From Anticarsia gemmatalis (Eukaryota; Arthropoda; Insecta; Lepidoptera; Erebidae), in contig NC_134776.1 of assembly GCF_050436995.1 (NCBI RefSeq), positions 19,881,001 to 19,945,000 of the forward strand: DNA of 64,000 bases. The letters run 5' to 3'. The position numbers and the translations under genes were made by a program. A model generated the notes under the pieces. The model saw nothing but the letters and a program-made list of their open reading frames with translations, had not been told where the DNA came from and did not search any database. This document shows positions 23,101 to 35,700 of this stretch, piece after piece (positions within the stretch are counted from its first letter, which is position 1; every line of letters begins with the position of its first letter).

Positions 23101-24810
23101 ATCTTGTCTAACGCCATCATGAATTTGGCTCCTCCCATGTTTTATTGAGAAGAGTAATTTACTTCGAGGAGCTGGTGAAATGCTATTTCTTCGCTGATTA
23201 CGCGAGTGGGCATCTCGTCGAGCTTCCAAAGGGTCTGGTAAAGAACCCTGGTCATTCCTTGTATCAAGCAAGCATAACTTTTCTGGATCTAGTGTTTCGA
23301 CAGCATCCACAGCCTTTGTTAAGACTGGTTGTCGTGTGTTGCGCGATGTCTTGTGGTTCCGTGAATCTATTATTGTTAAACTTCATCTTGTCTAACGCCA
23401 TCATGAATTTGGCTCCTCCCATGTTTTATTCAGAAGAGTAATTTACTAGGAGACTCTGATGAAATGCTATTTCTTCGCTGATTACGCGAGTGGGCATCTC
23501 GTCGAGCTTCCCAAGGGTCTGGTAAAGAACCCTGATCATTCCTTGTATCAAGCAAGCATGACTCGTCTGATTCTTTTTTCAGTTTTTTATTGAGAAGAGT
23601 TAATTTACTTCGAGGAGCTGGTGAAATGCTATTTCTTCGCTGATTACGCGAGTGGGCATCTCGTCGAGCTTCCAAAGGGTCTGGTAAAGAACCCTGGTCA
23701 TTCCTTGTATCAAGCAAGCATAACTTTTCTGGATCTAGTGTTTCGACAGCATCCACAGCCTTTGTTAAGACTGGTTGTCGTGTGTTGCGCGATGCCTTGT
23801 GGTTCCGTGAATCTGTTATTGTAAAACTTCATCTTGTCGAACGCCATTTTATATCCGGCTCTTTCCATGTTTTTATTAAGAAGAGTATTTTCCTATACAA
23901 GCAGGTGAAATGCTGTTTCTTCGTTGATTATGCGTTTGGGCATCTCGTCTAGCTTGCTAAGGGTCTGGAAAAGAAGCCTATATTTCTTGTATTTAGCAAG
24001 CATGACTGTTCCACATTTAGCGTGAAGATCATTGTCGTTAGTTTTGCACTATTCATGCAACAAAACTGTTCAAACAGTACTTGCTGATAGATTCACTTTG
24101 ACTAAGTAATCTTGTGTTTTATAAATTCCTTGCAATCGAGTATTTCACTTCAAAAAGCTAGTAAAATGCCATTTCTTCGTTGATTATGCGTGTGGGCATC
24201 TCGTCAAGCTTCCCAAGGGGGTCTGTAGTGTGTAGCACGATGTCTTTAACGTTCTTACTGATCGTATGAATTGTGTACTTTATCTAATCTTTCGCCATTG
24301 GCTCCGCTGCGGCGTGTTTTTATTCAGAAGAGTAATTTACTTCGAGGAGCTGGTGAAATGCTATTTCTTCGCTGATTACGCGAGTGGTAATAAAACATGG
24401 GAGGAGCCAAATTCATGATGGCGTTAGACAAGATGAAGTTTAACAATAACAGATTCACGGAACCACAAGACATCGCGCAACACACGACAACAGATCCTAA
24501 ACAAAGAGTGTCGATGCTGTCAAAGAAAGAATCAGAAGAGTTATGCTTGCTTGATACAAGGAATGATCAGGGTTCTTTACCAGACCCTTGGGAAGCTCGA
24601 CGAGTCGACTCGACGGTGTCAATAGCTTCACATAGTGTTGGTACTTCAACATCTGCTTATTGCTGATAGATTTACTTAGACTAGGTAATCTTGTTATTTA
24701 TAGATTTCTTGCAATCGAGTAATTTACTTCAAAAATCTGGTGAAATGCCATTTCTTCGTTGATTAAGCGTGTGAGTGAATTTTCCAAGGATCTGGTAAAA
24801 AACCCCGAAC
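20140..24810. repeat. Higher-order tandem array, copy B
   Basis: It has the same core and unit types as array A, with about 20 cores. A higher-order period of about 1.44 kb is visible: the block starting GCCATTTTATATCCGGCTC near 22407 recurs near 23844 with its following spacers. Unit number and order differ from array A, so the arrays have been rearranged or homogenised since the duplication. Confidence 0.85.
24387..24666 (+). repeat. Inverted terminal unit of array B
   Basis: It has the same strand switch (GTGGTAATAAAACATGGG) as 8710-8989, and is followed by the same GACGAGTCGACTCGACGG junction. Confidence 0.75.
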
Positions 24811-26280
24811 CTTGCATCAAGCAAGCATAACTTTTCGAAATCTAGTTTTCTGTCGGCATCGTCGAGTGGTGTCTTTAGATTCGTATGATTCGTGAAAAAA
24901 AGTGCTCAAGCATCTGGTACTTGCTGATATGTATGAAGATGCGCGGTGCTGGCGCGATTCCCTTTCAATATCTCCTCTTTATTTGTTTAAAACCTAGTCT
25001 TAAAACCTACTGTAGGCTGACCACCAGTCAAATAAGCAACTCTTCAGGAAAAACGCAAACATATCATGTTAGTTTATTCACATCATAAGTATTTTTCCTT
25101 AAGCCGAATACAAATTGCGTTAGACAAGATAAAGTGGTTTCGAGAAAAAATAGACATTGTTCAAGATAAGTTATCCGGTACTACAAGACATCGCGTTACA
25201 GGAAATGTCCAGGGTTCTTTCAGACCCTTGGAAAACTCGAGGAATATTTTATATATTATATGTGTATAATAGTTTATGTATGTGTGTATTGTATTATAGT
25301 ATCATGTCCCCACAGAGAAATTAAAGACTTTGCCACAATACAAAATGACAATACAGGGGGGCTATCTCATCTCGAACCTCAGTTGACAACTCTTTGAAAG
25401 CCAATACGCTGTACATTGTTTTTTCCATTGCATTACAGTGATAAACACATTACATCAAAGCAGTAATGTATAGTGACCATCGATTAGACGTACGGTAGTC
25501 ATCAACTGAGGCATATGATAGCCCCCCCGGCGTCGAAAGGCTAGATTTAGAAAAGTTAAGCTCGCTAGATACAAAGGCAGTGTCAGGGTTATTTTCCAGT
25601 CCTTGGGAAGCTCAGTGAATCCCTCCCCCAGCCTCATCTCATCCCCTGATCAACTGTATTAATGACATAGAAACAAACAATAGAAACATATTTGTCGCCA
25701 CGATTCGCAACAGCTTTCTATGCTTGTTTTTAACCTCCATGATCGTTTAAACGCCATGTGTAGTTGATTAGCATTCAATAAGCCACCGTTTATGAAGTGT
25801 CACAAACATGTCGTAATAATATATGTTTTTCTCATATTTATACTACACATAGCAATACTAAGGGGGAGGGGGAAGATATTCACGGAACTGAGATATACAA
25901 GAAATTACCAGGGGTCTTTACCAGACCCTTTGTAAACTCGACGAACATTTTATGTACATATGTTAATAAGTCTATGTGTGTGTGTGTGTGTATTGTATTA
26001 GAGTACTATGTCCCCACAGAGAAATTAAAGACATTACAGGCACCTCAGTTGACAACTCTTTGAAAGCCACTACTTATTCACAGTGTACATTGTTTTCTCC
26101 CTCAGGTTACAGTGATTAACACGTTACGTTAAAGCAGTTATGTATAGTGACCATCAATCAACGTACATTACTTGTCAACTGAGATATGATACCCAGGTAT
26201 TGTCGAAACGCAAGATTTAGAAAAGTCATGCTTGCTCGTTACAATATGCCTTTTTATATTATTTAATAATGTCAATAAAA
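24811..26280. repeat. Decayed fringe of array B with two family B MITEs
   Basis: It is equivalent to 9146-10580. Family B MITEs lie near 25356-25527 and 26041-26205, and the short TG tract lies at 25975-25990. Confidence 0.55.
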
Positions 26281-26282
26281 AA

Positions 26283-26525
26283 AAATAACCCATTACTGTC
26301 CCACTGCTGGGCAAGGGTCTCCTCCCGTAATGAGGGAGGGGTTAGGCCTTGAGTCCACCACGCTGGCCAAGTGCGGGTTGGGGACTTTGCATACCCTCAA
26401 TAATGTATTAAACAAATTTTAGGCATGCAAGGTTTCCTCACGATTTTTTCCTTGTGTGTTGCCTTGGGTTCAAAAATGCGACCAATTGCGTGGGAGGTTC
26501 CAACTTATACGACTCAGCCATCCTC
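26283..26525 (+). repeat. Dispersed repeat, CCCACTGCTGGGCAAGGGTC type, copy B
   Basis: This is the counterpart of 10640-10885, with few differences. Confidence 0.6.
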
Positions 26526-26824
26526 TTTAGCGTCAATAAAAATATAAAATTAATCCTGTTTTTCATTTCTGCTATACAGTACCCAAAACATTTCAAGAAC
26601 CAGGTTTAAGATTTGGTGCCTGTACCATGGGCCAATTATTTCACTGTAAAATATTGTCTTTACTGACTGACTGTTAGATACATAAAAATGATTCCTCTAA
26701 TGGAATAGTTATTCAAATCATTGAAGCACTCGAAAGAAAGAAGATCACATTGAAACCAAACATCAGTACATAGCTCGATTCTCTACTTCTATCGACTACC
26801 GACAACCGATCTGTCATCGAGAAA

Positions 26825-27293
26825 GGCGAACGGCAGGTTTATATGAAGAATTCGTACAGCTTATAAAATGTCATGTTTAGGTTTACTTTTTGTTTTAATT
26901 GGTAGCTAATATGATAGACAAGCTTATTTTAAAATTCTTATATTTTTAAAAGTTGGGAGGTAAAAGTTATGTCCATTTTTAGAAGCCCCGATAGTTCGCT
27001 AAATTGCTCAGATGCTGTCAAAACAACAATCCAAAACAACAGCAAATTAGCGGATGCGTAGACGTCAGACGAAAAGTGACGTCTCATGAGATTTTCTTTT
27101 TCTTTAGTTGTCAACAAATATAAGCCATAGACCAAAAATTATTATTTAAATAAACAAATACTTTCTAATTAATCCGGACTTCTAAAAATAATACTCCCAA
27201 ATAAAAATAGGTGACTTAGTCCCCTTAATAAGTGGTACAAATTCTGTTACGAAACAACACAAACTTTAAGCTGTACGAAATCTGCCGATCTCC
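26825..27293. mobile_element. TIR element, copy-B-specific
   Basis: The ends are GGCGAACGGCAG and CTGCCGATCTCC, with a second inverted block (TTCGTACAGCTTA and its near complement) a few bases in. It splits GAGAAA from TTTTGTATG with no target duplication that I can see. The interior has a 65-codon minus-strand frame of no recognised family. Confidence 0.6.
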
Positions 27294-27310
27294 TTTTGTA
27301 TGCAAATCTG

Positions 27311-27493
27311 TACCCCGATTCTCTACCACTATCGACTACCGACAACCGGCTAGCTATCGAAATTTTGACATTTAGAATGTACTGCCAAGCAAGTTTCTAG
27401 GACGCCCGTCAGAGGCGCTGATCAGATATTCATACAAAATTTCTCGATGACAGGTCGGTTGTCGGTAGTCGATAGTAAAAGAGAATTGAGCTA
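27311..27493. mobile_element. MITE family A inserted into MITE family A
   Basis: The element is 183 bp, bordered by CTG at 27308-27310 and 27494-27496; removing it and one CTG restores the host MITE. It is nearly identical to 12993-13175. Confidence 0.88.
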
Positions 27494-27850
27494 CTGATCA
27501 GCGCCTCAGACGGGTATCGTAGGAAATATTTTGGCAGTACATTCTAAATGTCAAAATTTCGATAGCTAGCCGGTTGTCGGTAGTCGATAGTGGTAGAGAA
27601 TCGAGGTACAGTATTACGCACATAAGAATATTTAAACGGGATATTATTCTGATTAATGTATTTAGTAATCTTACTTTTGCTCTCATCTCCAGTGAGATGA
27701 CCCTACACAAACACATACATAACTCTGACACCTTACAAATTCTTAGTTTCAATATTCCTGGATCGAGCAAAATCTATTTAGGATAAATTTAGCATCTGTT
27801 GGGACATTTCTCAATAGCTTTTCTAATAGCCTAGAGTAACAGTAAAGACT

Positions 27851-28233
27851 AATAAACCTCAGCCAAGACAGCATCAAAAAAATACTTGGTGCTTTCACAG
27901 GACACTACGGCACGAACTACATGTTAAATAAAATAGGAGCCATAGATGACCCTAAATGCAGGCACTGCAATGAAGAAGCAGAAACCATGAAACACATACT
28001 GTGCGAGTGTGATGCTTTAGGAAGGAAAAGAATGGATCTTCTAGGATGCGGTTACCCTAAACCAGAAGACTACAGGCTGCTTCCGGTGGGGTGCATAGCA
28101 AAACTGATAAGTTTTGCCCTGCCCCCCAACGTCTAGAGTAGCAAAGGAGGGGGTGACACAAAGGATCAGGAATGGTCGAAGTGTCAGCCAGGTATTAACT
28201 GGCACCCCCACCCCTAAGAGAAGATAAGATAAG
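27851..28233 (+). pseudogene. 5'-truncated non-LTR retrotransposon (LINE) tail
   Basis: A plus-strand frame ends in a stop at 28136 and contains CRHCNEEAETMKHILCEC. This is the Cys/His cluster typical of the C-terminal region of R1- and Jockey-type LINE ORF2 proteins, and the frame ends ALPPNV. A 3' UTR finishes in a GATAA-repeat tail. Flanking 13 bp copies (27838-27850 and 28234-28246, AACAGTAWAGACT) mark the target duplication. Copy A has no insert. The reverse transcriptase region is missing, so it is dead on arrival. Confidence 0.85.
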
Positions 28234-28767
28234 AACAGTATAGACTCACTCGCTCTACAAAACGTGAGTGTATTTTATTCACTTCTGCCTACAACTTCGT
28301 GCATAACATGGTGTTATATTATTATGTGTACGTGTCAAATAAATAGCTAAATATATTATATTTAATAGTATATTTTCAATAGATTACCTTAAATCTAAAT
28401 TAGACGGTAAAACAATTAATTTAAAACAGCAGTATAACATTGATGTAAAATCCACGAGAAAAAACATAAAGCTTATTAAAAAGAAAGAAGAAATCAAATA
28501 TTTATTTTACATAAAATAAATCACAATGTTTAGAATATTTAAACAAACTGTAGGATGAGAAACGAATCACTTAGCAAAATAACTTTATATAAAACTAGTT
28601 ATAACTTAAAACTTACTATCTATTGGATTACTCACTAGGCGAACCTGTATTGAGGAAACCATACTAAATATATTATTTAAAAAATTGCTCTCTTGCAGTT
28701 GTTACACCCTATATAAAGCCCATACGAAACGAGCCGAGACGCGGCGAATTCACTATTAATAAATCAA

Positions 28768-28921
28768 TCCTACTAATATTTTAAATGCGAAAGTTTCTGA
28801 GATTCGATGTACATATGTATGCTCGTTGCTCTTTCACACTAAAACTACTAAACCGATTCTGATGAGATTTAAAACAGAGATAGTTTATAAATTAGATAAC
28901 GAAGTCGCAAGGAATAGCTAG
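28768..28921 (+). mobile_element. Helitron-like element, copy B
   Basis: It has TC after A at the 5' end and CTAG before T at the 3' end. It is the counterpart of 12200-12381, with an internal deletion. Confidence 0.55.
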
Positions 28922-29296
28922 TTTAGAATAAGCCTTTATTCCTAACGTTTTATTACACATGTCATAAAAATTAAAGTTAATTTAAAATTGATTTATTCTC
29001 AGTATATTCACCGCGCCTCCTCTTGTTTGCAAAGGATTCCTACGGGTTTGAGAATCTACCATCACTTAACTTATCTTTATAAACAGACGAATTTCTTTCA
29101 TCATTCATAGCCAGTTTCACATCAGAAAAGTAGTAAACGACAGATAGTAAAAAACAACTGTGAAAAATTTCGACTGACAATCTAATCGATTCTTATTGAG
29201 AAGTTGTGGACGTATTAAGGTCCCGTTTAACTACTTATAATTACCTATCAGATAAAAAAATGATAATCGTTTTGAAACATTCGATATCAATAAACG

Positions 29297-29653
29297 GTAG
29301 CTCAATTCTCTATTACTATCGAGTACCGACAACCGGCCTGGGGGGCTATCACGTAACTCAGTTGATAACTATTTGAAAGCCACTATGCTGTACATTGCTT
29401 TCTTCCTCAGATTAAAGTGATTAACACGGTACATCAAAGCAGCAATGTACTGAATAGTGACCATCAATTTGACGCACACTAGTTGTCAAATGAGATACGT
29501 GATAAGCCCGCTGTCATCGATAAATTTTGTATGAAAATCTGATCAGCGCCTCTGACGGGCGTCGTTGAAACTGTATTGGCAGTACATTCTAAATGTCAAC
29601 ATTTCGATAGCTAGCCGGTTGTGGGTAGTCGATAGTGGTAGAGAATCGAGGTG
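29297..29653. mobile_element. MITE family A split by MITE family B
   Basis: The family B element occupies 29340-29510 between two CTG copies (29337-29339, 29511-29513). Copy A (12814-12989) shows the same host MITE uninterrupted, apart from small changes. Confidence 0.88.
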
Positions 29654-29702
29654 CAGATAGCTTTTCTAACACTTAATTATAAACTGGCATTTAACAGTTA
29701 AT

Positions 29703-32700
29703 TTACACAAAGACTAGATTAAAAACATATAGTAAACCACTAAGAGCAAACATTAACAATTTAGCGATACCATAGACGTATAGTAAGGAGACTATAAGAT
29801 GTAATTTATGCAGCCAAAACTGTTTCTTTATCGCATACTCGGTGGAATTGATACCATCTTTGATGATATACTTTCGTAAGCCCATACACCAATATGAGAC
29901 GTATTCTTCAAAGTCGATCTGTGTGGTGTCAAAGTCGAAGATAACTTGGTCGACTGGTGAGAGACTTTTGTACAGTTTGTCAGCATTCCTGTCGTCAAAT
30001 ATCCAGCTACGAGTTGTGAAGTACGATAGCGCGAGAGACATCTTGTAGATCTTCTTGAAGAGTTTTATGAACCTGGAAATTAAATGATATTTATTGATGA
30101 GTTATTTCTGAGTACATTTGACGGTAATTTATCTGTTCAATAGCGTTTTTTATATGAGTTTTAACGCTATTGAATAGATAAACTATCGTTAAATGTACTC
30201 AGAAACTCTCAATTCAAAAAAATATAGGAAGAGAGAGAATTATTTTAGTTTTTTTTTAATGAGGGAATAATCTGAATTTATAACAAAAATAATTTTGACA
30301 AGAAGTAAACAAAATTTTAACAAATATTCGTTTTCGGCAAAATGTTAAAAACTAACAAAATGATCTAAGTAGGAGTCCGTTTAGTTACATACCCGGTATT
30401 TATTTTAAAAACTGGATTGGACCCATATTACATGGGAGCAATAAAATAACAAATACTTTCCTCAACATCTTCGAACCTAAGTAAAAAAACGACAACTTAA
30501 AATTTTAACTTACATTGGTTTTCTCCTTAGCAGCACACAGACGCCGTCCAGTAGATAGCCGGGAATGTAATGATAAAGCCACGTGAGGAGCCAAAACAGC
30601 AGTTTGTTAGATGTGTTGATCGCATACATGTACCATACCGCGACTGGCGTTGGCTCATTCACACCCGCAGTCTTCACTCCCGTGTTTACCAGTTCTGAAA
30701 ACTTTTATTGTATTAATAGTTATAAGATTTAGTTCACTACTGTCCCACTAGTGGGCTCTAAGACTAAACCGTTAATCGTTAATGTAATAAATAATTTATT
30801 ACACACTTGGATACCTCAATTAACATCCTCTATGGTACTAGCTGTGCCTCGATTCTCTATTACTATCGACCACCGACAACCGACCTGTCATCGAGAAATT
30901 TTGTATGAAAATCTGATCAGCGCCTCTGACGGGTGTCGTAGGAAACATTTTGGCAGTACATTCTAAATGTCAACATTTCGATAGCTAGCCGGTTGTCGGT
31001 AGTCGATAGTGGTAGAGAATCGAGGCACTGAATGCAAATTTGATTCCCGACTGTCAAAAACATGAGCCAAGTATTGCATATTTTTTATTAAATAAATATT
31101 AGTCCGACTTTTGCGTAAACGTTGAGTTTCTTGCGTAGAATTGAATGCTTTAGCTACCCTACTTGGGTATGTCATTGATTTTTAAGAGGCATATGTTCGA
31201 TAATGCATTCTGTCTTAGTTATTTCATTTTACAAAAGACGTTCTCAGGTAGTGGTCGCTTAGGGTGGGCTTTTGAGATTAAATCGATAACAATAGGGTAT
31301 TAAACTACCCTTCAAATAGGAGCTACTCTTCTTGAAATTACAAAAATTCTTTATATAGAAGGTACTGGTTTATAAAGACATCACAAGTAGATAAGTATTT
31401 ATAGTAAATTTCTAGGGATCAGATGAATTATTAAGCTATCGATATCTTGCGCTATGAACGAGGAATTTAATATGGCTTAATTATTTGGGGCTACATTAAT
31501 ATAAATAAATATAGTGGGACAATTCACACACGGTCATTTGGTTCCAAACTAAGCAGAGCTTGTACTATGGTAACCAAATAACTGATAAACATACTTATAT
31601 ACTTAACCAGGCTCAGAACAAATACTCGTGCTCATCACACAAAGATATGTCCCGGGTGGGATTCGAACCCACCACACGTGGCGCTACGGTTGTCGCGGCG
31701 AGGTGACCGCTTAAACCACTGCGCCAAATGTGCAGTTAATATAATTTTATTAACTATTTGTTTTCCTTTGCTAAACCTTTTAAATACTCTATGTAATCGT
31801 AATCCACACTAATATTATAAATGCGAAAATTTTTGAAAATGTATATTATGTATGTATGTTTGTTACTCTTTCACACAAATACTACCAAACCTATTACGAT
31901 GAAATTTGGAATATAGGTAGCCGAAGACGTAGAATAGCACATAGGCTTTTTATCCCGGAGTTCCCGAGGTATCGGGATTTACACGGGAAGGGTTTCCACG
32001 CGAAGTCGCGGGCGGCCTCTAGTATACTATAAAGCTTATTATATTATACTAGTAGTTCCTGAGAGTAGCGCGTTCAAACAAACAAACTCTTCAGCTTTAT
32101 AATATTAGTATAGATGAAAACAAATTCACTTACTATAAGAGCACAAATTCCTGGCACTAGACAAGGAATATATCTTGACGTCTCCTGGCGGATTGGTGCC
32201 GGTCTCGTACCCCGCGGCTATAAGCCCGTTGTTCACGTAGTCTACGGGCACGAAGCTCCAACGAATATCGTCTTGAATGTAGAGCACGTGTACTAGACCC
32301 GTGCCTGGACCTAAGACCAGCTGAAAGGAAAATAAATTATGTTTTAGACGTGTCTACATGAGCGGAAGGAAAATGGAAGCACTTATACTGGTGCCAGCTT
32401 AGCCGTAACCATTGCATGTTTGTTATATATAAATAAATAAAGAGAACAGGCAGTTTACTTTAGGATGCCTGACGTTTTTGCCGCGTTACTTGTTATTACC
32501 TGGATAATTAGCTTATACAAATGTATGTAATTTTGCTGATTGTAGACAACTGGAGGATCTATAACTATGCACGAAATGCAGTTAATGTTATAATTTTTTG
32601 ATAAGTATCACAAGGAATTGATCATATTGGCAATGTCTATAAAAAAGAGCAGTACCATGAGTTGGCGTAGTTAAAAACTAGAGTAGTTAACGTGAGAACG

Positions 32701-35700
32701 CAACTACAATAGTGGGCTCAAATAGGGAAAAAATGAACGACAAAGCCAATCTACATTCACTGTTGTTTAATTTAACTACACGTTATTAAATATGGCGACC
32801 CATGGTAGCAATTTTGGTACCTTAACTATCCGCTAGAGGCGCTGTTCGAGTTTTACGAGAACTACAGTGTCTCCGGGAGACTATGGTTACCAACTAATGG
32901 TAGCGCTACAGGTGCATAATACTCGTAACCGGCGGTCTTGTATGACAAGATGTTTGGATGTGAGTGAGGCAAGGGAAGTTTGTAAGTATCGCACTAAATG
33001 ACGTTCGTTGGTCTTTGTCTATCCCTATGGGAAAAAGCGTGATTTTATGTATGTACGTTTAGAATAAAATAGGTAAAATAAAAATCTCGTGTGTGTTATT
33101 TACGTGCAATTAAATAGTTTTTAAATAAAGACAAAATAAATATCAAGATGCTAGGTAGAGATATCGGAGGCATTAGCAACGCTAACCGGCCAGGTGCGAG
33201 TCGGACTCGCACACGAAGACTTTCGTACTATCAGCTATAAAAAATGGTTTAACAAAAGTTGCGTGTGAGCTGCATGGCGGGATTTAAATTTATTTTATTA
33301 CTAATTGTAATAGCGACAACACAGGAGCCCTTGACCACCGGCTACTTATCGAGAAATTTTGAATAAAAACCTATCAACGCCCTAGAGGGTGCCGTACCGA
33401 CTTATTGTTAAATGCCAAATTATCGATACTCAACAGCTGTTATGACTGTAGAGAATCGTGCTACGAGATTCAACTGTCTAGTTATCATGAGATACAGTTT
33501 GATGACAAACAGACGGACAGCGGAGTCTTAGCCATAGGCGTATTGCCCTTTGGGTGCGGACCTTAGCAATCTTCTATTGAAATCAAAATAAAAGAAACTA
33601 CTTAAACCAACCCTCCTTGAGCCTTACTTTACTATTCAATTTTAAATAATCACAGGATTATCTGCTACAATGACTGTTTGTATGAATAAAAGAATCCATT
33701 GAGCTGAAAATCGCTGAACAAAGACCAGTATCTTTAGAATCAAATTTCCTTTTAAAGAATTTTGTTTTGTTATAGCATTATGAACCTTGTATACGTGTAT
33801 AATACATAAAATTTTGCTTTAAGCGGCAAATAGCAACAAAGTATTTTTCTTTATCTTAGCATTTTGAACCTTATTATAACAATATAAGGTTGAATTTGGC
33901 TTAAAGCGGCTTAACAGCAACATAAATCCGGCATAAGATAAAAATCTTACGAAAAAAATACATCATTGATATTCATAGAAACATGATTTCAAAGGTCTTT
34001 TGTAAACTTAGTTATAATAGAAAATGTAGTTAATATCTTTCTCGTTTCTTTATCCGCACCCTCTTCCGTATGATTTGATCCTAATGCTTATTTCATGTAA
34101 GGATGGTTTCAAATAATATGGAATGGAAGGAATTACGGTCAGAATGAAGATTTTAAAGAATATTTCTGCGTTGGAAATGAGGTTTGGGTCACAACGAGAC
34201 ATTTATAAAGATACGAGTACAAATGTGACTGGAAAGAAACCAGTTCTGAATCAAGAATTTATGGGTCACAAATATTCTTGTCGTAAGGGAATGTAACCCA
34301 CGACCCCTTCGTAAATACCCTAATAAATGCGACAAAGACATTATTGTGGGTTATTAGGCAGCGCGTCTTATTTATGGGGTGGATAGCAGATTCTGCTGGC
34401 GGGTCATTCAATGGATGGGTGACCGCATAGTGGTATTTGAACGGGACGTCTCCGTGCTTCTGGGGCCACGTAAAAAGTTGTTCAATTAAGATAACAGTCG
34501 TTAAGCACTTCGGGCGGCTTGAACAACTTTGACACTAGGTTGACCACTAACCATACGAGAAGAAGAAAAAGCGTTTCGGGCAGCCTGGGCAACAAGAACT
34601 AGCTCATCTTCATCTCATCTCTTATCTCACTTTCTAATAGCCTATTACCTATTTATCTAATATATAACATTCTCGCGTCACAGTTTTCGTTGCCATGCTC
34701 CTCCGAAACGGCTTGACCGATTCTTATGAAATTTTGTGAGCATATTGAGTAGGACTGAGAATCGGTCAACATCTTTTTTTCATATCCCTAAGTGACACCA
34801 TTTCTTTTTTAATTTTTAGTGCACAACAACGTTTGCCGGGTCAGCTAGTATATATAGATACTTACACCACTCGCTCCGTGTGCGCAGCTCATGTCGGCCC
34901 AGCCGGGTGAAGGTTCCTTGTACGATGATATTACTGAAAATCATATAAAATTTTGCTAAAGCATTATCGGACTTAAGCAATGAACATAATATTAGCTACA
35001 ATAGAACGAAAGAGGCCTGAATCTGTTTTAAAAACAATTGCAAATGTGTGACGTAAGTATTTCATAAACAGCAAGTAATCCATTTATGAAGCTGAAGAGT
35101 TTGTTTGTTTGTTTGAACGCGCTAATCTCAGGAACTACTGATTCGATTTGAAAAATTCCAGTGTTAGATAGCCTATTTATTGAGGAAGGCTATAGGTTAT
35201 ATATCATCACGCTACGACCAATAGGAGCGGAGTAGCAACGAGAAATGTTACAAAAACAGGGAAAATTACGACGCATTCTCTCATATTTGACGCAAGCGAA
35301 GTCGCGCGGGTCAGCTAGTGTTATATGTAAAGACTACAATTTAAATAAAATTTGAACTAATTAAGGAGTAATTTGTATTTCTGTATACTGGTATAACATT
35401 GATACTGAAAAATATAGAAATTTCTGCTAAAGCATTTTCGTATGTAAGCAATGAACATAGTATTAGAATAGAAGGAAAAGTAGCCTGGGGGACTATCACG
35501 TATCTCAGTTGTCAAACATTTGAAAGCCACTATGATGTACATTGTTTTCTCCCTTAGATTATAGTGATTAATACGTTACATCAAAGCAGCAATGTACTGA
35601 ATAATGACCATAGATTTGACGTATACTAGCTGTCAACTGAGATACGTGATAAGCCCGCTGAACCTGTTTTAAAAACAATTGCAAATGTGTGACGTTAGTA

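Larger units (their letters stand above)
26771..27606. mobile_element. MITE family A broken by two insertions
   Basis: The outer MITE is the counterpart of 11139-11320. It is split first by a TIR element (26825-27293) after CATCGAGAAA, then by a complete family A MITE (27311-27493) after AATCTG. The outer element resumes at CTGATCAGCGCCTC. Confidence 0.8.
17263..30022 (+). repeat. Segmental duplication, copy B
   Basis: This is the partner of 1-13545. It reaches the point in FAR exon 10 where copy A breaks, then continues as intact FAR gene, so copy B carries the functional gene context. Copy-B-only insertions are a LINE tail (27851-28233), a TIR element (26825-27293), a MITE (27311-27493) and a MITE nested at 29340-29510. 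About 250 bp near 28460-28710 are also absent or diverged in copy A. Confidence 0.93.

Noticed and set aside
22887..23756. 83-108 codon frames in array B
   Set aside because: Same repeat-derived frames as in array A, in overlapping and opposing phases.
27921..28136. Host zinc-finger gene exon
   Set aside because: The Cys/His spacing, stop position, GATAA tail and target copies fit a LINE 3' end, and copy A lacks it.
31640..31735. tRNA gene on the minus strand
   Set aside because: A and B boxes are visible but the acceptor stem does not close, and the same head occurs with a conserved non-tRNA body elsewhere. It is a SINE.
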